Part shown: positions 8,607 through 16,474 of the stretch, in pieces
How the letters are laid out: the number at the start of each line of letters is the position of its first letter
How positions within the stretch are numbered: position 1 is the first letter of the stretch
From: Streptomyces sp. CT34
GTDB taxonomy: Bacteria > Actinomycetota > Actinomycetes > Streptomycetales > Streptomycetaceae
Direction of reading: 5' to 3'
DNA: 40,788 nt
NCBI RefSeq assembly: GCF_000805335.1
Contig: NZ_KN708638.1
Span: 695,923 to 736,710, forward strand
Notes under the pieces: generated by a model
What the model saw: only the letters and a program-made list of their open reading frames with translations
What the model was told of the DNA's origin: nothing
The model's database searches: none
Made by a program: the position numbers and the translations under genes

Positions 8607-10244
8607 TCAGTGGCCGCCCTCGTTGACGACCGCCACCTCCTCGATGTTCTGCTCGATGGCCTCGGCCGGGACGGCAGTGGCCCGGGCCCAGTAGTAGATG
8701 CCGACGGAGAACAGCGCGACGATCGCCATGTCCCACCAGAGCGGGATGTGGCCCTTACCACCGAAGCCACCCTGCCAGGAAATGACCCCCATACCGATCA
8801 GGTAGACCGGGAGCCACTGCGCGGCCTTCCAGTCCAACCTCGGCGCGTTCGGCAGCTGCCTCTTCGTGGCATAGGCGGCGTAGCTGCCGAGCAGGACGTA
8901 GCCGATGATGATCGCCCAGCCGAGCCGCTGGAGGGTGTCCCAGCCGGCCCAGTAGATGATCAGGCTCGCGACGACGAACGACAGCGGGGAGAGCACATTG
9001 CCGCCGGGGAGGCGGTAGGGACGCTCGTGGTTGGCCAGCCGCCGGCGGAACACTCCGAAGGCCAGCGGGGCGCCGGCGTACATCAGGACGCTGGCGGAGG
9101 TGATGAAGGAGACGAGTTGCTGCCAGCTGGGGAAGGGCAGGAAGCAGATCACGCCGGTCACGAAGGAGATGATCAGGCCGAACCACGGTACGCCGCGGCC
9201 GTCGGTCCTCTCGAAGAGCCGGGGTGCGTAGCCGTTCTTGCTCAGGCCGTAGGAGATACGGGAGGTGGAGGTGGTGTAGATCAGGCCGGTGCCGCCGGGG
9301 GAGATGATGGCGTCGGCGTACAGGACCCAGCCCAGCCAGCCCAGGCCGACCACGGTGGCCAGTCCGGCCCAGGGGCCGCTGATGCCGGCGTAGTCGAGCT
9401 TGGCCCAGCCGTGGGCGAAGGAGGCCAGCGGCAGGGCGCCGATGTAGACGACCTGGAGCGCGGTGTAGATCACCGCACCGATCACCACCGAGCCGATGGT
9501 GGCGCGCGGCAGATCACGCTTGGGGTTGCGGCTCTCCCCCGCCAACTGAATGGCCTGCTCGAAGCCCAGCAGCGCGAAGATGATGCCACTGGTGCTGATC
9601 GCGCTCAACACACCCTTGGCACCGAACGGCGCGAAACCGTGCGAGGTGAAGTTGTGCGGATGGAAGTTGGTCGCCGCGATGACGAAGATCGCCCCGAGGG
9701 GTACGGCGATCTTCCACCACGTCGCGGCACTGTTGGTGTGTGTGAGCACCTTCACACCGAGGAAGTTCACTGCGACGAAGATCGCCATGAGCACGAGAGC
9801 GACAACGAAACCGCTCGGTGTCAGGGTCCCGTTCGCGTGTTGGAATCCCTTGGCCCATGACCAGTGGCCGGCGTAGCCGATCATGGCCTCGACCTCGATG
9901 GGCGCCACCGTCGCCGCCTGGAGCCAGGAGAACCAGCCGAAGGACATGCCGGCCAGGCCGCCGAAGGCGTAGTGCGGATAGCGGGCCGTGCCACCGGCGA
10001 CCGGGAAGAGGCCACCGAGCTCGGCATGCACCAGTGCCAGCAGCACGATCGCGACCGCGCCGATGCCCCAGGAGATCACCGCGGCCGGGCCTGCCACCAC
10101 GACGGCCTTCTGGGCGCCGTAGAGCCAACCGGATCCGATGATCGAGCCCACCGAGGCCCACATCAACCCGATCAGTCCCACATCCCGGCGGAGAGAGCTG
10201 GGGTCACGTGCCTTCTGGGGAGCAAACTCGCCAATGCTTACCAT
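8607..10244 (-). CDS. APC-superfamily amino acid permease
   Basis: Integral membrane transporter of 545 residues that most likely imports amino acids or related amines by proton symport or exchange. The N-terminus shows the APC glycine-rich first helix (GLMWASVGSIIGSGWLYGAQ), followed by about eleven further hydrophobic segments; the first-half signature GGTARYPHYAFG and the loop GESRNPKRDLPRA are typical of the group. The C-terminal tail is hydrophilic and acidic, ending near NEGGH. The substrate cannot be read from sequence. ATG 10244 is supported by GAAAGG seven bases ahead. The gene is monocistronic, separated from the broken IS30 element by about 120 bases and preceded by a long AT-richer leader region. 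Confidence 0.88.
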   Translation of the reverse strand: MVSIGEFAPQKARDPSSLRRDVGLIGLMWASVGSIIGSGWLYGAQKAVVVAGPAAVISWGIGAVAIVLLALVHAELGGLFPVAGGTARYPHYAFGGLAGMSFGWFSWLQAATVAPIEVEAMIGYAGHWSWAKGFQHANGTLTPSGFVVALVLMAIFVAVNFLGVKVLTHTNSAATWWKIAVPLGAIFVIAATNFHPHNFTSHGFAPFGAKGVLSAISTSGIIFALLGFEQAIQLAGESRNPKRDLPRATIGSVVIGAVIYTALQVVYIGALPLASFAHGWAKLDYAGISGPWAGLATVVGLGWLGWVLYADAIISPGGTGLIYTTSTSRISYGLSKNGYAPRLFERTDGRGVPWFGLIISFVTGVICFLPFPSWQQLVSFITSASVLMYAGAPLAFGVFRRRLANHERPYRLPGGNVLSPLSFVVASLIIYWAGWDTLQRLGWAIIIGYVLLGSYAAYATKRQLPNAPRLDWKAAQWLPVYLIGMGVISWQGGFGGKGHIPLWWDMAIVALFSVGIYYWARATAVPAEAIEQNIEEVAVVNEGGH

Positions 10245-11053
10245 GCGGCGCCTTTCAAAAAAGCCCAGGGCTTGCTGGAAAATCTGCCTAAGATTAGAAA
10301 GCGTTTACGGATACGCAAAGAGTCATTGCCGGAATATTACTTTCCCTGGAAAGTTTCCGGCTGACTTTCTCTGGTTCTCTGGTACCGCCGGGATGCCCGA
10401 TCGGATGGGCGGCGGGATGAATGCGCAGACCTGAAGGCACGGCGGAATATTTCCAGCGATCCCTTCGACCACCGTTCGCGCCACACGATCAAAGCTTGAT
10501 CTTTCGTGTTCGGACATTGCCATTGAACACAGCTGTCCGCCCTGTTCACGGTCCCGAGTACTGCACTAACTTCCCGTCAAGTTACCTGATCTGGAAGGCG
10601 ATTGGCGTCCTGCCGACCGGGAACCGGACGTCCCAGTTCGGTGTGTACACCGGCAAGTTCCGGCTGTGGCCGGCGGCCGTTTGATCGAGGCACAGCGCGG
10701 CGGTCTCTCATTTCGTCGGCGGCGTAGAACCTGGGCACATTCGTTGCCACGGCCTACTTCTGTCCAGATTCGCTGACCCCGGCCATACCCCTCTCGGACG
10801 CTTCGTGCCGGCACACCAGGGCTGTCTTCCGGGGCGGAGCGGCACTCCCTCCGGAACGTCCGACAGCCGAGCCGGTCCAGGTTCCGCCGGTCGAGCCAGA
10901 GCGGGCAGGGCACAGCCTGCCGGGCCACAGCCAGGTCCGGCAGGCTTTCCCTCACCCGTGACCAGAGGTCCCGTGCAGGGGACGTCGCACGGTTGATCCC
11001 CGGCCTACCGAAAGGGGACGGGGCGGCTAATCCCGAACGCGCGAAAGCTCAGC
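10245..11053. other. Long intergenic stretch with palindromes upstream of the permease
   Basis: The first 300 bases are noticeably more AT-rich than the surroundings and probably contain the permease promoter. Two palindromic sites stand out: CCTGGAAA/TTTCCGG near 10348-10362 and GATCAA-AGC-TTGATC at 10487-10501. A forward frame ending at 10684 (GNRTSQFGVYTGKFRLWPAA) looks faintly like the end of a real protein and could be a remnant, but I do not recognise it. No complete gene is supported. Confidence 0.35.
10487..10501. promoter_or_regulatory. Palindrome GATCAA-N3-TTGATC
   Basis: A perfect 6+6 inverted repeat with a 3-base spacer in the non-coding, AT-richer region about 240 bases ahead of the permease start. 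It could be a regulator binding site; the regulator is unknown. Confidence 0.3.
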
Positions 11054-11539
11054 TCAAAAACTGAAGCTCATGAACGCCCCATATCCGCTCTCCGCCGCCT
11101 CTATGAAGAATGTGACGAGTTCCTCGTAGGAGCGCTCGAGCCAATCCAGCTCGCCCTCCGGATCGAACCTCCAGGTGTTGGGGTACACCTCCTCCGTCAT
11201 CATCTGCTCCGGGTCATAGTGCACCGCCAACCGCTCCCACGGGGTCGCCCGCAGCTGCCTTGCCAAGCTCCCGATTTGCTCCGCCGACCACCCGAACAGG
11301 GTGCCGTCCTCCAGGATCTGAAACCCGTCCATCAGGAACTCGATTTCCACGTCCGTCTCGTCGAGCAGAAACTGGAGGCCGGCCCACGCCTTGTCCGGGC
11401 CGCCGTGAGGGCGATCCGGCATCGAGAGGTCGTCGCTGTCGTACAACTCGTAGATGTATTCACCAGCCCAACTCGGGTCGTTCTCCGCCCTGTCCAGCTC
11501 CTCCATTGTCGCGCTGATGAAGGAGATGCTCACGCCCAT
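11054..11539 (-). CDS. DUF1877 (YfbM-type) family protein
   Basis: A 161-residue acidic, soluble protein. It opens with MGVSISFISATMEELDRA and carries DKAWAGLQFLLD, the pattern of the DUF1877/YfbM family, where a short helix with a KxWxxLHFLL-like segment is typical. The C-terminal part (FDPEGELDWLERSYEELVTF) also fits, including the family's habit of ending with a helical 'tYEELVxFY'-type region. No biochemical role is established for the family. ATG 11539 is chosen over the longer open frame because AGGGGGA lies just ahead and the conserved domain begins here. No partner genes are adjacent. Confidence 0.8.
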   Translation of the reverse strand: MGVSISFISATMEELDRAENDPSWAGEYIYELYDSDDLSMPDRPHGGPDKAWAGLQFLLDETDVEIEFLMDGFQILEDGTLFGWSAEQIGSLARQLRATPWERLAVHYDPEQMMTEEVYPNTWRFDPEGELDWLERSYEELVTFFIEAAESGYGAFMSFSF

Positions 11540-11999
11540 GAAGTCCAATCCCCCTTGATGTAGGACTTGTTCAGCACTTGTTCGACCCTTGGCTCGAACG
11601 GCGACGTGAGTGTTCCACACAGCTCTGACACACGGCTGCGGCCGGCGGCGAACGACGGCAGCGGTGTCCGATGGCGTATGTGGTTGGGCATGGTGGAGAG
11701 GAGGGTTGCACAGGCTGGTGTCACGGCCGACGTGGATGCGATCCTCCGTCGGTCCCGCCGTCCACGATTCATCGCCCGGCCCGGTTGTGGGAAGAATGAA
11801 GGAACCTCGCCGGAGCGACATACCGGTGGCCATGCTCGTAGCCCGGCATATCCCTTCAACCGCTGGTGCGGTATTACGCGGAACACCGTTGAGCTGACGG
11901 GGCCCTGGAGCGGTTCCGCCGGTCGGCGGCCGACACGTCCGCAGCTGGAGCGTCCCCGCCGCCAGGGTCACACGCCTCCGGAATCACACGCCGCCAGAA
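11540..11999. other. Intergenic stretch with short repeats at its right end
   Basis: I see no credible gene on either strand. The right end contains the 16-bp repeats described separately. Confidence 0.35.
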
Positions 12000-12016
12000 T
12001 CACGCGCCGCCGGAAT
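11969..12016. repeat. Three 16-bp tandem repeats
   Basis: Units at 11969-11984, 11985-12000 and 12001-12016 follow the pattern CACRCGCCKCCRGAAT with one to three changes. The third copy encodes the last residues of the ACT-domain protein, so the array straddles the gene's stop codon. Confidence 0.7.
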
Positions 12017-12431
12017 CCGGGGCACCAGTTCGCCGTCCGCACTCGGTCAGCTCCTCCAGTACGGCGAGGGTGCGGGCGGTGGCGTCGTGGGGAACGAACA
12101 GGTGGTCATGGTGGAAGCCGGCGACCACGTTGCAGCTGATACCGGCCTGCGTCAGCGCCTCGGCGACGGCCGCGGTGAGGCCGACGGCATCCAGGGCCGA
12201 GTGCACACGCAGTGTCACCCAGCCGGCGATGTAGTCGTAGGCGAGACCGGCCCGGTCGGCCTCCTGCCTGGGCAGGACGAGCGTCAGTCCCTCCTCCTCG
12301 GCGACGGTGACGACGGGACGGATGTCCGGCCGGACACGACCATCGGGAGCCACGGTGAACACGTACTCCCCTGGGTTCAACTCCGGTCGCATATCAGCGA
12401 GCAGCTTGTCCAGGTCCTTCTCCGCGGGCAA
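12000..12431 (-). CDS. ACT-domain protein
   Basis: A 143-residue protein built of two ACT-like units. The first half (LDKLLADMRPELNPGEYVFT, then TVAEEEGLTLVLPR) matches the small family of stand-alone ACT proteins that resemble the regulatory domain of aspartokinases. The second half has the canonical ACT core: WVTLRVHSALDAVGLTAAVA, then AGISCNVVAGFHHDHLFVP. Such modules bind amino acids, but the ligand and the controlled enzyme are unknown. TTG 12431 is the start: AAGGAG sits six bases upstream and no better ATG exists in frame. It is divergent from the tautomerase gene with about 100 bases between them. Confidence 0.8.
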   Translation of the reverse strand: MPAEKDLDKLLADMRPELNPGEYVFTVAPDGRVRPDIRPVVTVAEEEGLTLVLPRQEADRAGLAYDYIAGWVTLRVHSALDAVGLTAAVAEALTQAGISCNVVAGFHHDHLFVPHDATARTLAVLEELTECGRRTGAPDSGGA

Positions 12432-12533
12432 GTGGCTCTCCTTCAGTGGTCGGTGTCAGAGTGGCATCGGGCGTCTGCCGGACGGTGACTGTCCGCATCC
12501 GCCTGCTGGTTCGACGCTCCGGGAGGAAACCCT

Positions 12534-12911
12534 ATGCCGCACATACTCATCGACCACGACGCGACGCTGCGGGAGGTCCTGGACCGCCGCCGCTTCGCTC
12601 ACGAACTGCACGCGCTCGCCGCGAAGACGGTCGACGGCATCACCGTCGAGAGCTGCAAGACTCGTTTCCGCTGCGTCGACGACGTCGTCATCGCCCACGG
12701 CGAACCCCAACAGGCCCTGATCCACGTGGATTTCGCGATCCTCCCGGGCCGCACCACGGAAACCAAGACGCTACTGAGCCAGGCCGTCCTCGACCTGGTA
12801 CGCACCCACACGGCGGCGGCCACGGGCCTCACGGTCCATGCCTCCGTCGAGGTCCGGGACCTCGACGCGGCCTACGCCAAACACGTGAAGCCGGTGACCA
12901 CACAGGAGTGA
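12534..12911 (+). CDS. 5-carboxymethyl-2-hydroxymuconate Delta-isomerase family protein
   Basis: Tautomerase-superfamily protein of 125 residues. The start MPHILIDHD has the catalytic N-terminal proline (Pro after Met removal), and the HDATLREVLDRR segment, the middle GEPQQALIHVDFAILPGRT and the C-terminal VHASVEVRDLDAAYAKH block agree with CHMI (HpaF) proteins. Those interconvert keto/enol isomers in homoprotocatechuate degradation. None of the other degradation genes is nearby, so here the substrate may differ. The start ATG 12534 is preceded by GGGAGGAAA. A strong hairpin follows the stop codon. Confidence 0.85.
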   Translation: MPHILIDHDATLREVLDRRRFAHELHALAAKTVDGITVESCKTRFRCVDDVVIAHGEPQQALIHVDFAILPGRTTETKTLLSQAVLDLVRTHTAAATGLTVHASVEVRDLDAAYAKHVKPVTTQE

Positions 12912-12957
12912 TGACCGGAGTGATGGGTGGGAAGTGACGCACGTCACCGGGCCACCT

Positions 12958-12989
12958 GAGGGCCTGGAGCGTGCCACGCCCAGGCCCTC
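12958..12989 (+). terminator. Hairpin after tautomerase gene
   Basis: The arms 12958-12967 (GAGGGCCTGG) and 12980-12989 are perfect complements. The 12-base loop itself pairs (GCGTG/CACGC), so the stem is effectively about 15 bp with one mismatch. It lies 47 bases past the stop codon. Confidence 0.65.
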
Positions 12990-13070
12990 AACCACACCCA
13001 GGGGTTGGCGAGGGGCGTGCCGGACGCGACGATCGTCCCCCGGCCCGGCCCGTTGATCTACAGTCTGCCC

Positions 13071-13355
13071 ATGGTGAGGAAGCACGTGATCGTGTCCGGA
13101 CGGGTGCAGGGCGTCTTCTTCCGGGACACCTGCCGTCAAACCGCCCTTGAGCACGGCGTCTCGGGGTGGGTGCGCAACCTGCCCGATGGGAATGTCGAGG
13201 CGGTCTTCGAAGGAGACGAAGGCCGCGTCGCGCAGATGGTCGACTGGGCACACCAGGGGCCACCGGCCGCGGCCGTGGAGAAGGTCGAGGTACGGGACGA
13301 GGAGCCGGGACGGCTGGGCGGCGGCTTCGAGGTCCTGCCCACGCCGCGCCTGTAG
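13071..13355 (+). CDS. acyP: Acylphosphatase
   Basis: Small cytosolic enzyme of 94 residues that hydrolyses acyl phosphates such as acetyl phosphate or 1,3-bisphosphoglycerate. Both family signatures are visible: GRVQGVFFRDTC, whose arginine binds the phosphate, and GWVRNLPDGNVEAVFEG, whose asparagine is catalytic. The C-terminal GGFEVLPTPRL replaces the usual GFxIRY ending, within normal variation. ATG 13071 matches the usual family start MVRKHVIVSG; an earlier in-frame start would add unrelated residues. It is followed by a strong bidirectional terminator shared with the convergent deaminase gene. Confidence 0.93.
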   Translation: MVRKHVIVSGRVQGVFFRDTCRQTALEHGVSGWVRNLPDGNVEAVFEGDEGRVAQMVDWAHQGPPAAAVEKVEVRDEEPGRLGGGFEVLPTPRL

Positions 13356-13435
13356 ACCCGTGCCGTGCGGCCGGTCGGGAGCGGCGATCGGGCTCGCGCG
13401 GCCGGTCGGGACCAGTACACCGGTACCGCAGCGCA

Positions 13436-13482
13436 CGGCCTCGGCGCCCCGTGCGTGAGACGTGCACGGGGCGCCGAGGCCG
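13436..13482. terminator. Bidirectional terminator, perfect 19-bp stem
   Basis: The arms 13436-13454 (CGGCCTCGGCGCCCCGTGC) and 13464-13482 are exact reverse complements with a 9-base loop. It sits between the convergent acylphosphatase and deaminase genes and could stop transcription from both sides. Confidence 0.85.
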
Positions 13483-13538
13483 GGAATGGGACAGCGGTCG
13501 GCGTCAGCGGTGACCGGGAAGAGGCCACCGGTGAGTGG

Positions 13539-15155
13539 TCACCGGTGAGTGGTGAACTTCCGCTCGAAGGAGGTGAAGGCGGTCTCCTGCCGCCACTCGA
13601 CGGCCGCCTTGGGGCTGGACGCGAGCAGGCGGCGGCAGGTGGCACCGGGGGTTCCGCTGCCGGGGAGCTGTCCGCGGCAGGCGGCGACCGGGTGGTAGCC
13701 GTACCGGGTCGGGTTGCCCTGCCACAGGCTGCGGCCGGGCAGGAAGGAGTACTGCAGCGAGGCGCGGGCCAGGTCCTTCAGTTCGCCGTAGCCGAGACCG
13801 TACGTCGTGGACGCGTACCGGTACTCGTGGGAGATGTCGATGCGGGAGATACCGGGGTCGTCGGTGGCCAGCACGATCGGCACCCCGTACGCGCGGTAGG
13901 TCGTGAAGGGGTGCTCTGCTCCCTTCACGCCGAGGATCTGGGCGTTACTGGTGAAGGGGACCTCGACGGCCACCTGGCGGTCGGCCATGGTCCGTGCCAG
14001 TTGCCGCCAGTTGTCCTCGTGGACGAGGTCGACGCCGTGACCGATACGTTCGGCGTGGGCGACGTCGACGGCCTCGTTGATGTGGAACTTCAGGTCTTTC
14101 GGCTTGGCCAGGCCCGGCCACAACTCGCCCGCGTGCAGGGTGATGTGGGCGCGCGGATACGTGCGGTGCAGATAGGCGAGCATCCGCATCTGGAGGGAGT
14201 AGTTGCGCAGGGCGCTTTCGCCGTCCTCGGGCTGGACGAGGTTGACCGCGGTGAACCGGCCGTCCCGCTCGGCCAGGCGCATGCCCAGTTCCATCTGTGT
14301 GAAGACCCGCTCGGGACTGCTGCCGCGGGAGACCTGGGAGTTCCAGCGCACGGTCAGGCGGCAGCCCGGGGCGGGGTGGGAGGTACCGCAGCGGGAGGCC
14401 GTACGGAACTCGGCGTCGGCGTCGTCGGCTTCCTTGCGGGCGGTGGCCACCAGGCGGTCCAGCTTGCCGTCGGCGACCAGGGCCTTGTGCATACGGTCGA
14501 AGTCGCCGTTCCAACCGACCTGGTCGGCAACCTTCTTGGCCTGATCGGAGGCGGGCGTGACCAACGTCTCCAGGTAGAACTGGTTCTGCCCGACGATGTC
14601 GTCGGCGACCTTCGACAGCAGCTTGCCGCGATGGCGCCAGGTCACCTCACCGAACTTGCCGAACGCGTCGAAGAAGTGGTCGTGCCCGGACTGTCCCGCC
14701 GGGAAGTCCTCCATGGACCAGGCACGCATCAAGGCGTCGTGGAAGGACCGGTCGGTCCGGGCGTCGGCGGCCGGCCGCTTGCCGGGCCCGCACGGCGCCT
14801 CGACCGCCGTCATCGTCTTTTCGTCGATGCACAGTCCGTCCTGGGCGGCGAGCGTGATCAGGTACTCGGTGGGGACTGCGCCGGAGAGGTGGTTGTGCAG
14901 GTCACCGCCCTTCGGCAGATGCCGGAAGAAGCCGCGCAGCCGCGCCGGGTCCTGGCGAACGGACTCCAGATAGGCGGCGGTGCGCGCTTCGGCCGCGGTC
15001 AACGGACGCACGGAACGCGACGTGGGGGCAGAGGAGTTGGCCGGCTGCGCGGCAGCGGGCAGTACGGACGACAACGAGAGCATGCTGAGGGTGGCCAGAC
15101 CGACCCGGAAGGCCCGGCGACGGTTCACGGCACGATGGTGATCACGATTCACCAT
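13539..15155 (-). CDS. Secreted adenosine deaminase-like metallohydrolase
   Basis: Amidohydrolase-fold enzyme of 538 residues, larger than housekeeping adenosine deaminase (about 340) and similar in build to the secreted ADGF/ADA2-like group. The N-terminus NRRRAFRVG followed by a hydrophobic stretch and AAAQPA is a signal peptide, with a twin-arginine flavour. Metal and catalytic motifs are all present: HNHLSG, HAGE, the ERIGHGVDL histidine and TDDPGIS. It should remove the amino group from extracellular adenosine or a related purine; the exact substrate is not determined. ATG 15155 is chosen; an in-frame TTG at 15173 adds six residues. No good Shine-Dalgarno sequence is visible for either. 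A shared terminator follows. Confidence 0.88.
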   Translation of the reverse strand: MVNRDHHRAVNRRRAFRVGLATLSMLSLSSVLPAAAQPANSSAPTSRSVRPLTAAEARTAAYLESVRQDPARLRGFFRHLPKGGDLHNHLSGAVPTEYLITLAAQDGLCIDEKTMTAVEAPCGPGKRPAADARTDRSFHDALMRAWSMEDFPAGQSGHDHFFDAFGKFGEVTWRHRGKLLSKVADDIVGQNQFYLETLVTPASDQAKKVADQVGWNGDFDRMHKALVADGKLDRLVATARKEADDADAEFRTASRCGTSHPAPGCRLTVRWNSQVSRGSSPERVFTQMELGMRLAERDGRFTAVNLVQPEDGESALRNYSLQMRMLAYLHRTYPRAHITLHAGELWPGLAKPKDLKFHINEAVDVAHAERIGHGVDLVHEDNWRQLARTMADRQVAVEVPFTSNAQILGVKGAEHPFTTYRAYGVPIVLATDDPGISRIDISHEYRYASTTYGLGYGELKDLARASLQYSFLPGRSLWQGNPTRYGYHPVAACRGQLPGSGTPGATCRRLLASSPKAAVEWRQETAFTSFERKFTTHR

Positions 15156-15413
15156 GGCATCGTTGCTGCTCAACCGGGCTACCGGGAGGCACTTTTCGGC
15201 AATTTCCCCCGGACGAGAGTCCGGCTCGGGGACCGGCGGGACTGGCGGGACCGGCGGGACTGGCGGGTCCGGCCGGTCCGGCGTTCACAGCGGCGGGCGC
15301 CGGCGCGCGCTTCGCCCCTCCCACGCCCGTACATCCCCACAAATCCCACCAAGCCAACTGATTCCATCAACATCATCAACTTCCGGGCGCCGGGAGCGCG
15401 GTGGTCCCGACCG

Positions 15414-16340
15414 CTATGCCCATGCGGGCGTCCAGCTCCCGGCGTCGGAGTGGTCGCGCCGCCCGGAGTGGAGGTGGTCGCGGAGCGCGGCGAGTCCCGG
15501 GTGCGCGTTGTCGCGGTGCCACAGCAGTGAGTGCGGGTAGACCGGTGTCGGATTCCGCACGGCGACGCGCCGCAGGCCGTGGTCGGCGGGCCAGGCGAAG
15601 CGGGTCTGCTCGCCGACGAAGGTCGCCAGTGACCGGGAGTCGGCGATGGTGTCCAGCAGCGGCTCGGTGCCGAAGTCGGGGCCGGTGATCTCGATGGTGA
15701 GCCCGAACGCGGCGGCGAGGGCGTCGTAGTAAGCCCCCCACTCGGTTCCGGGAACGATGCCGGGCATCCAGATCCGGTGCCCGACGAGCTCGGCGGGCGT
15801 GACCGCGCGGGCCGCGGCGAGCTCGTGGGCCGGCCCGGTGAGGAACTGGATCGGCTCGTCGAGGACCCGGGCGGCCCCGATGTCGTCGGGGAGCTGCCGG
15901 CCGGGCATGGTGACGGCGCGGAAGGACGCGTCGATGGTGCCGGACCGGATGGCGTTGACGGCCGCGTCGGCGTCGAAGAGCGTCACGACATCGAGCTCGA
16001 CCTCGGGATGCGCGCGATGGAAGTCGCGCAGCAGGTCGGCCGGGGCGAGCCGCCGGCCGATCACGTCGACGCGCAGCGCGCGGCGGCCGGGACGAACGGA
16101 GGCGACCGCCCGCTCTTCGGCCCGCAGGAGATCGCGGGCGTGGGGCAGGAACGCCTGTCCGTCGATGGTGAGCGTCGCGCCTCGCGCGGTGCGGGTGAAC
16201 AGCCGCACGCCGAGGCTCTTCTCCAGCGTGGCGATGCGTTTGGAGACGGCCTGCTGGGTGATCGACAGTTCGGCGGCAGCGTCCTGGAACCGCCCCGCGT
16301 CCGCGACGGCCACGAAGGTACGCACAACATCGAGATCCAC
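15414..16340 (-). CDS. LysR-family transcriptional regulator
   Basis: DNA-binding regulator of 308 residues. Residues 1-60 form the LysR winged helix (LDVVRTFVAVADAGRFQDAA, then ITQQAVSKRIATLE and LGVRLFTRT). The remainder is the two-lobed inducer-binding domain (RVDVIGRRLAPADLLRDFH and onward). It is transcribed divergently from the MFS gene, and a perfect inverted repeat between the two genes is its likely operator. The arrangement suggests it senses a compound that the transporter exports. GTG 16340 gives the canonical (M)DLDVVRTF start; GTG 16349 is possible. No strong ribosome-binding site is present. Confidence 0.92.
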   Translation of the reverse strand: MDLDVVRTFVAVADAGRFQDAAAELSITQQAVSKRIATLEKSLGVRLFTRTARGATLTIDGQAFLPHARDLLRAEERAVASVRPGRRALRVDVIGRRLAPADLLRDFHRAHPEVELDVVTLFDADAAVNAIRSGTIDASFRAVTMPGRQLPDDIGAARVLDEPIQFLTGPAHELAAARAVTPAELVGHRIWMPGIVPGTEWGAYYDALAAAFGLTIEITGPDFGTEPLLDTIADSRSLATFVGEQTRFAWPADHGLRRVAVRNPTPVYPHSLLWHRDNAHPGLAALRDHLHSGRRDHSDAGSWTPAWA

Positions 16341-16356
16341 GCCCGCCACGCTATAC

Positions 16357-16375
16357 GCACAACACACGGTTGTGC
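16357..16375. promoter_or_regulatory. Probable LysR operator
   Basis: GCACAAC-N5-GTTGTGC is a perfect 7+7 inverted repeat in the divergent promoter region, 17 bases upstream of the LysR start. A further half site GCACAAC lies at 16322-16328 inside the first LysR codons. The size and position fit the T-N11-A type recognition site of this regulator class. Confidence 0.65.
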
Positions 16376-16474
16376 ATTGCTGTCTGGTCGGTTGTTTGAT
16401 CCGGGCGTCTGCCAGTCGCTTTGATGCCGGTGGTCGGTGAGCGGTTGTTCGGAGCGGCGAGAGGCGCGTGGGGT

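Noticed and set aside
8447..8770. Minus-strand frame between IS30 remnant and permease (EMEAMVHTHAGPVRANS)
   Set aside because: It overlaps the permease 3' end and the IS terminus, and no motif is recognisable.
10421..10684. Possible small gene ending FGVYTGKFRLWPAAV
   Set aside because: Only the last 35-40 residues look protein-like; the upstream part is not convincing and no family is recognised.
13365..15530. Forward open frame of 721 codons opposite the deaminase
   Set aside because: All catalytic motifs lie on the minus strand; the forward translation is compositionally biased with no recognisable domain.
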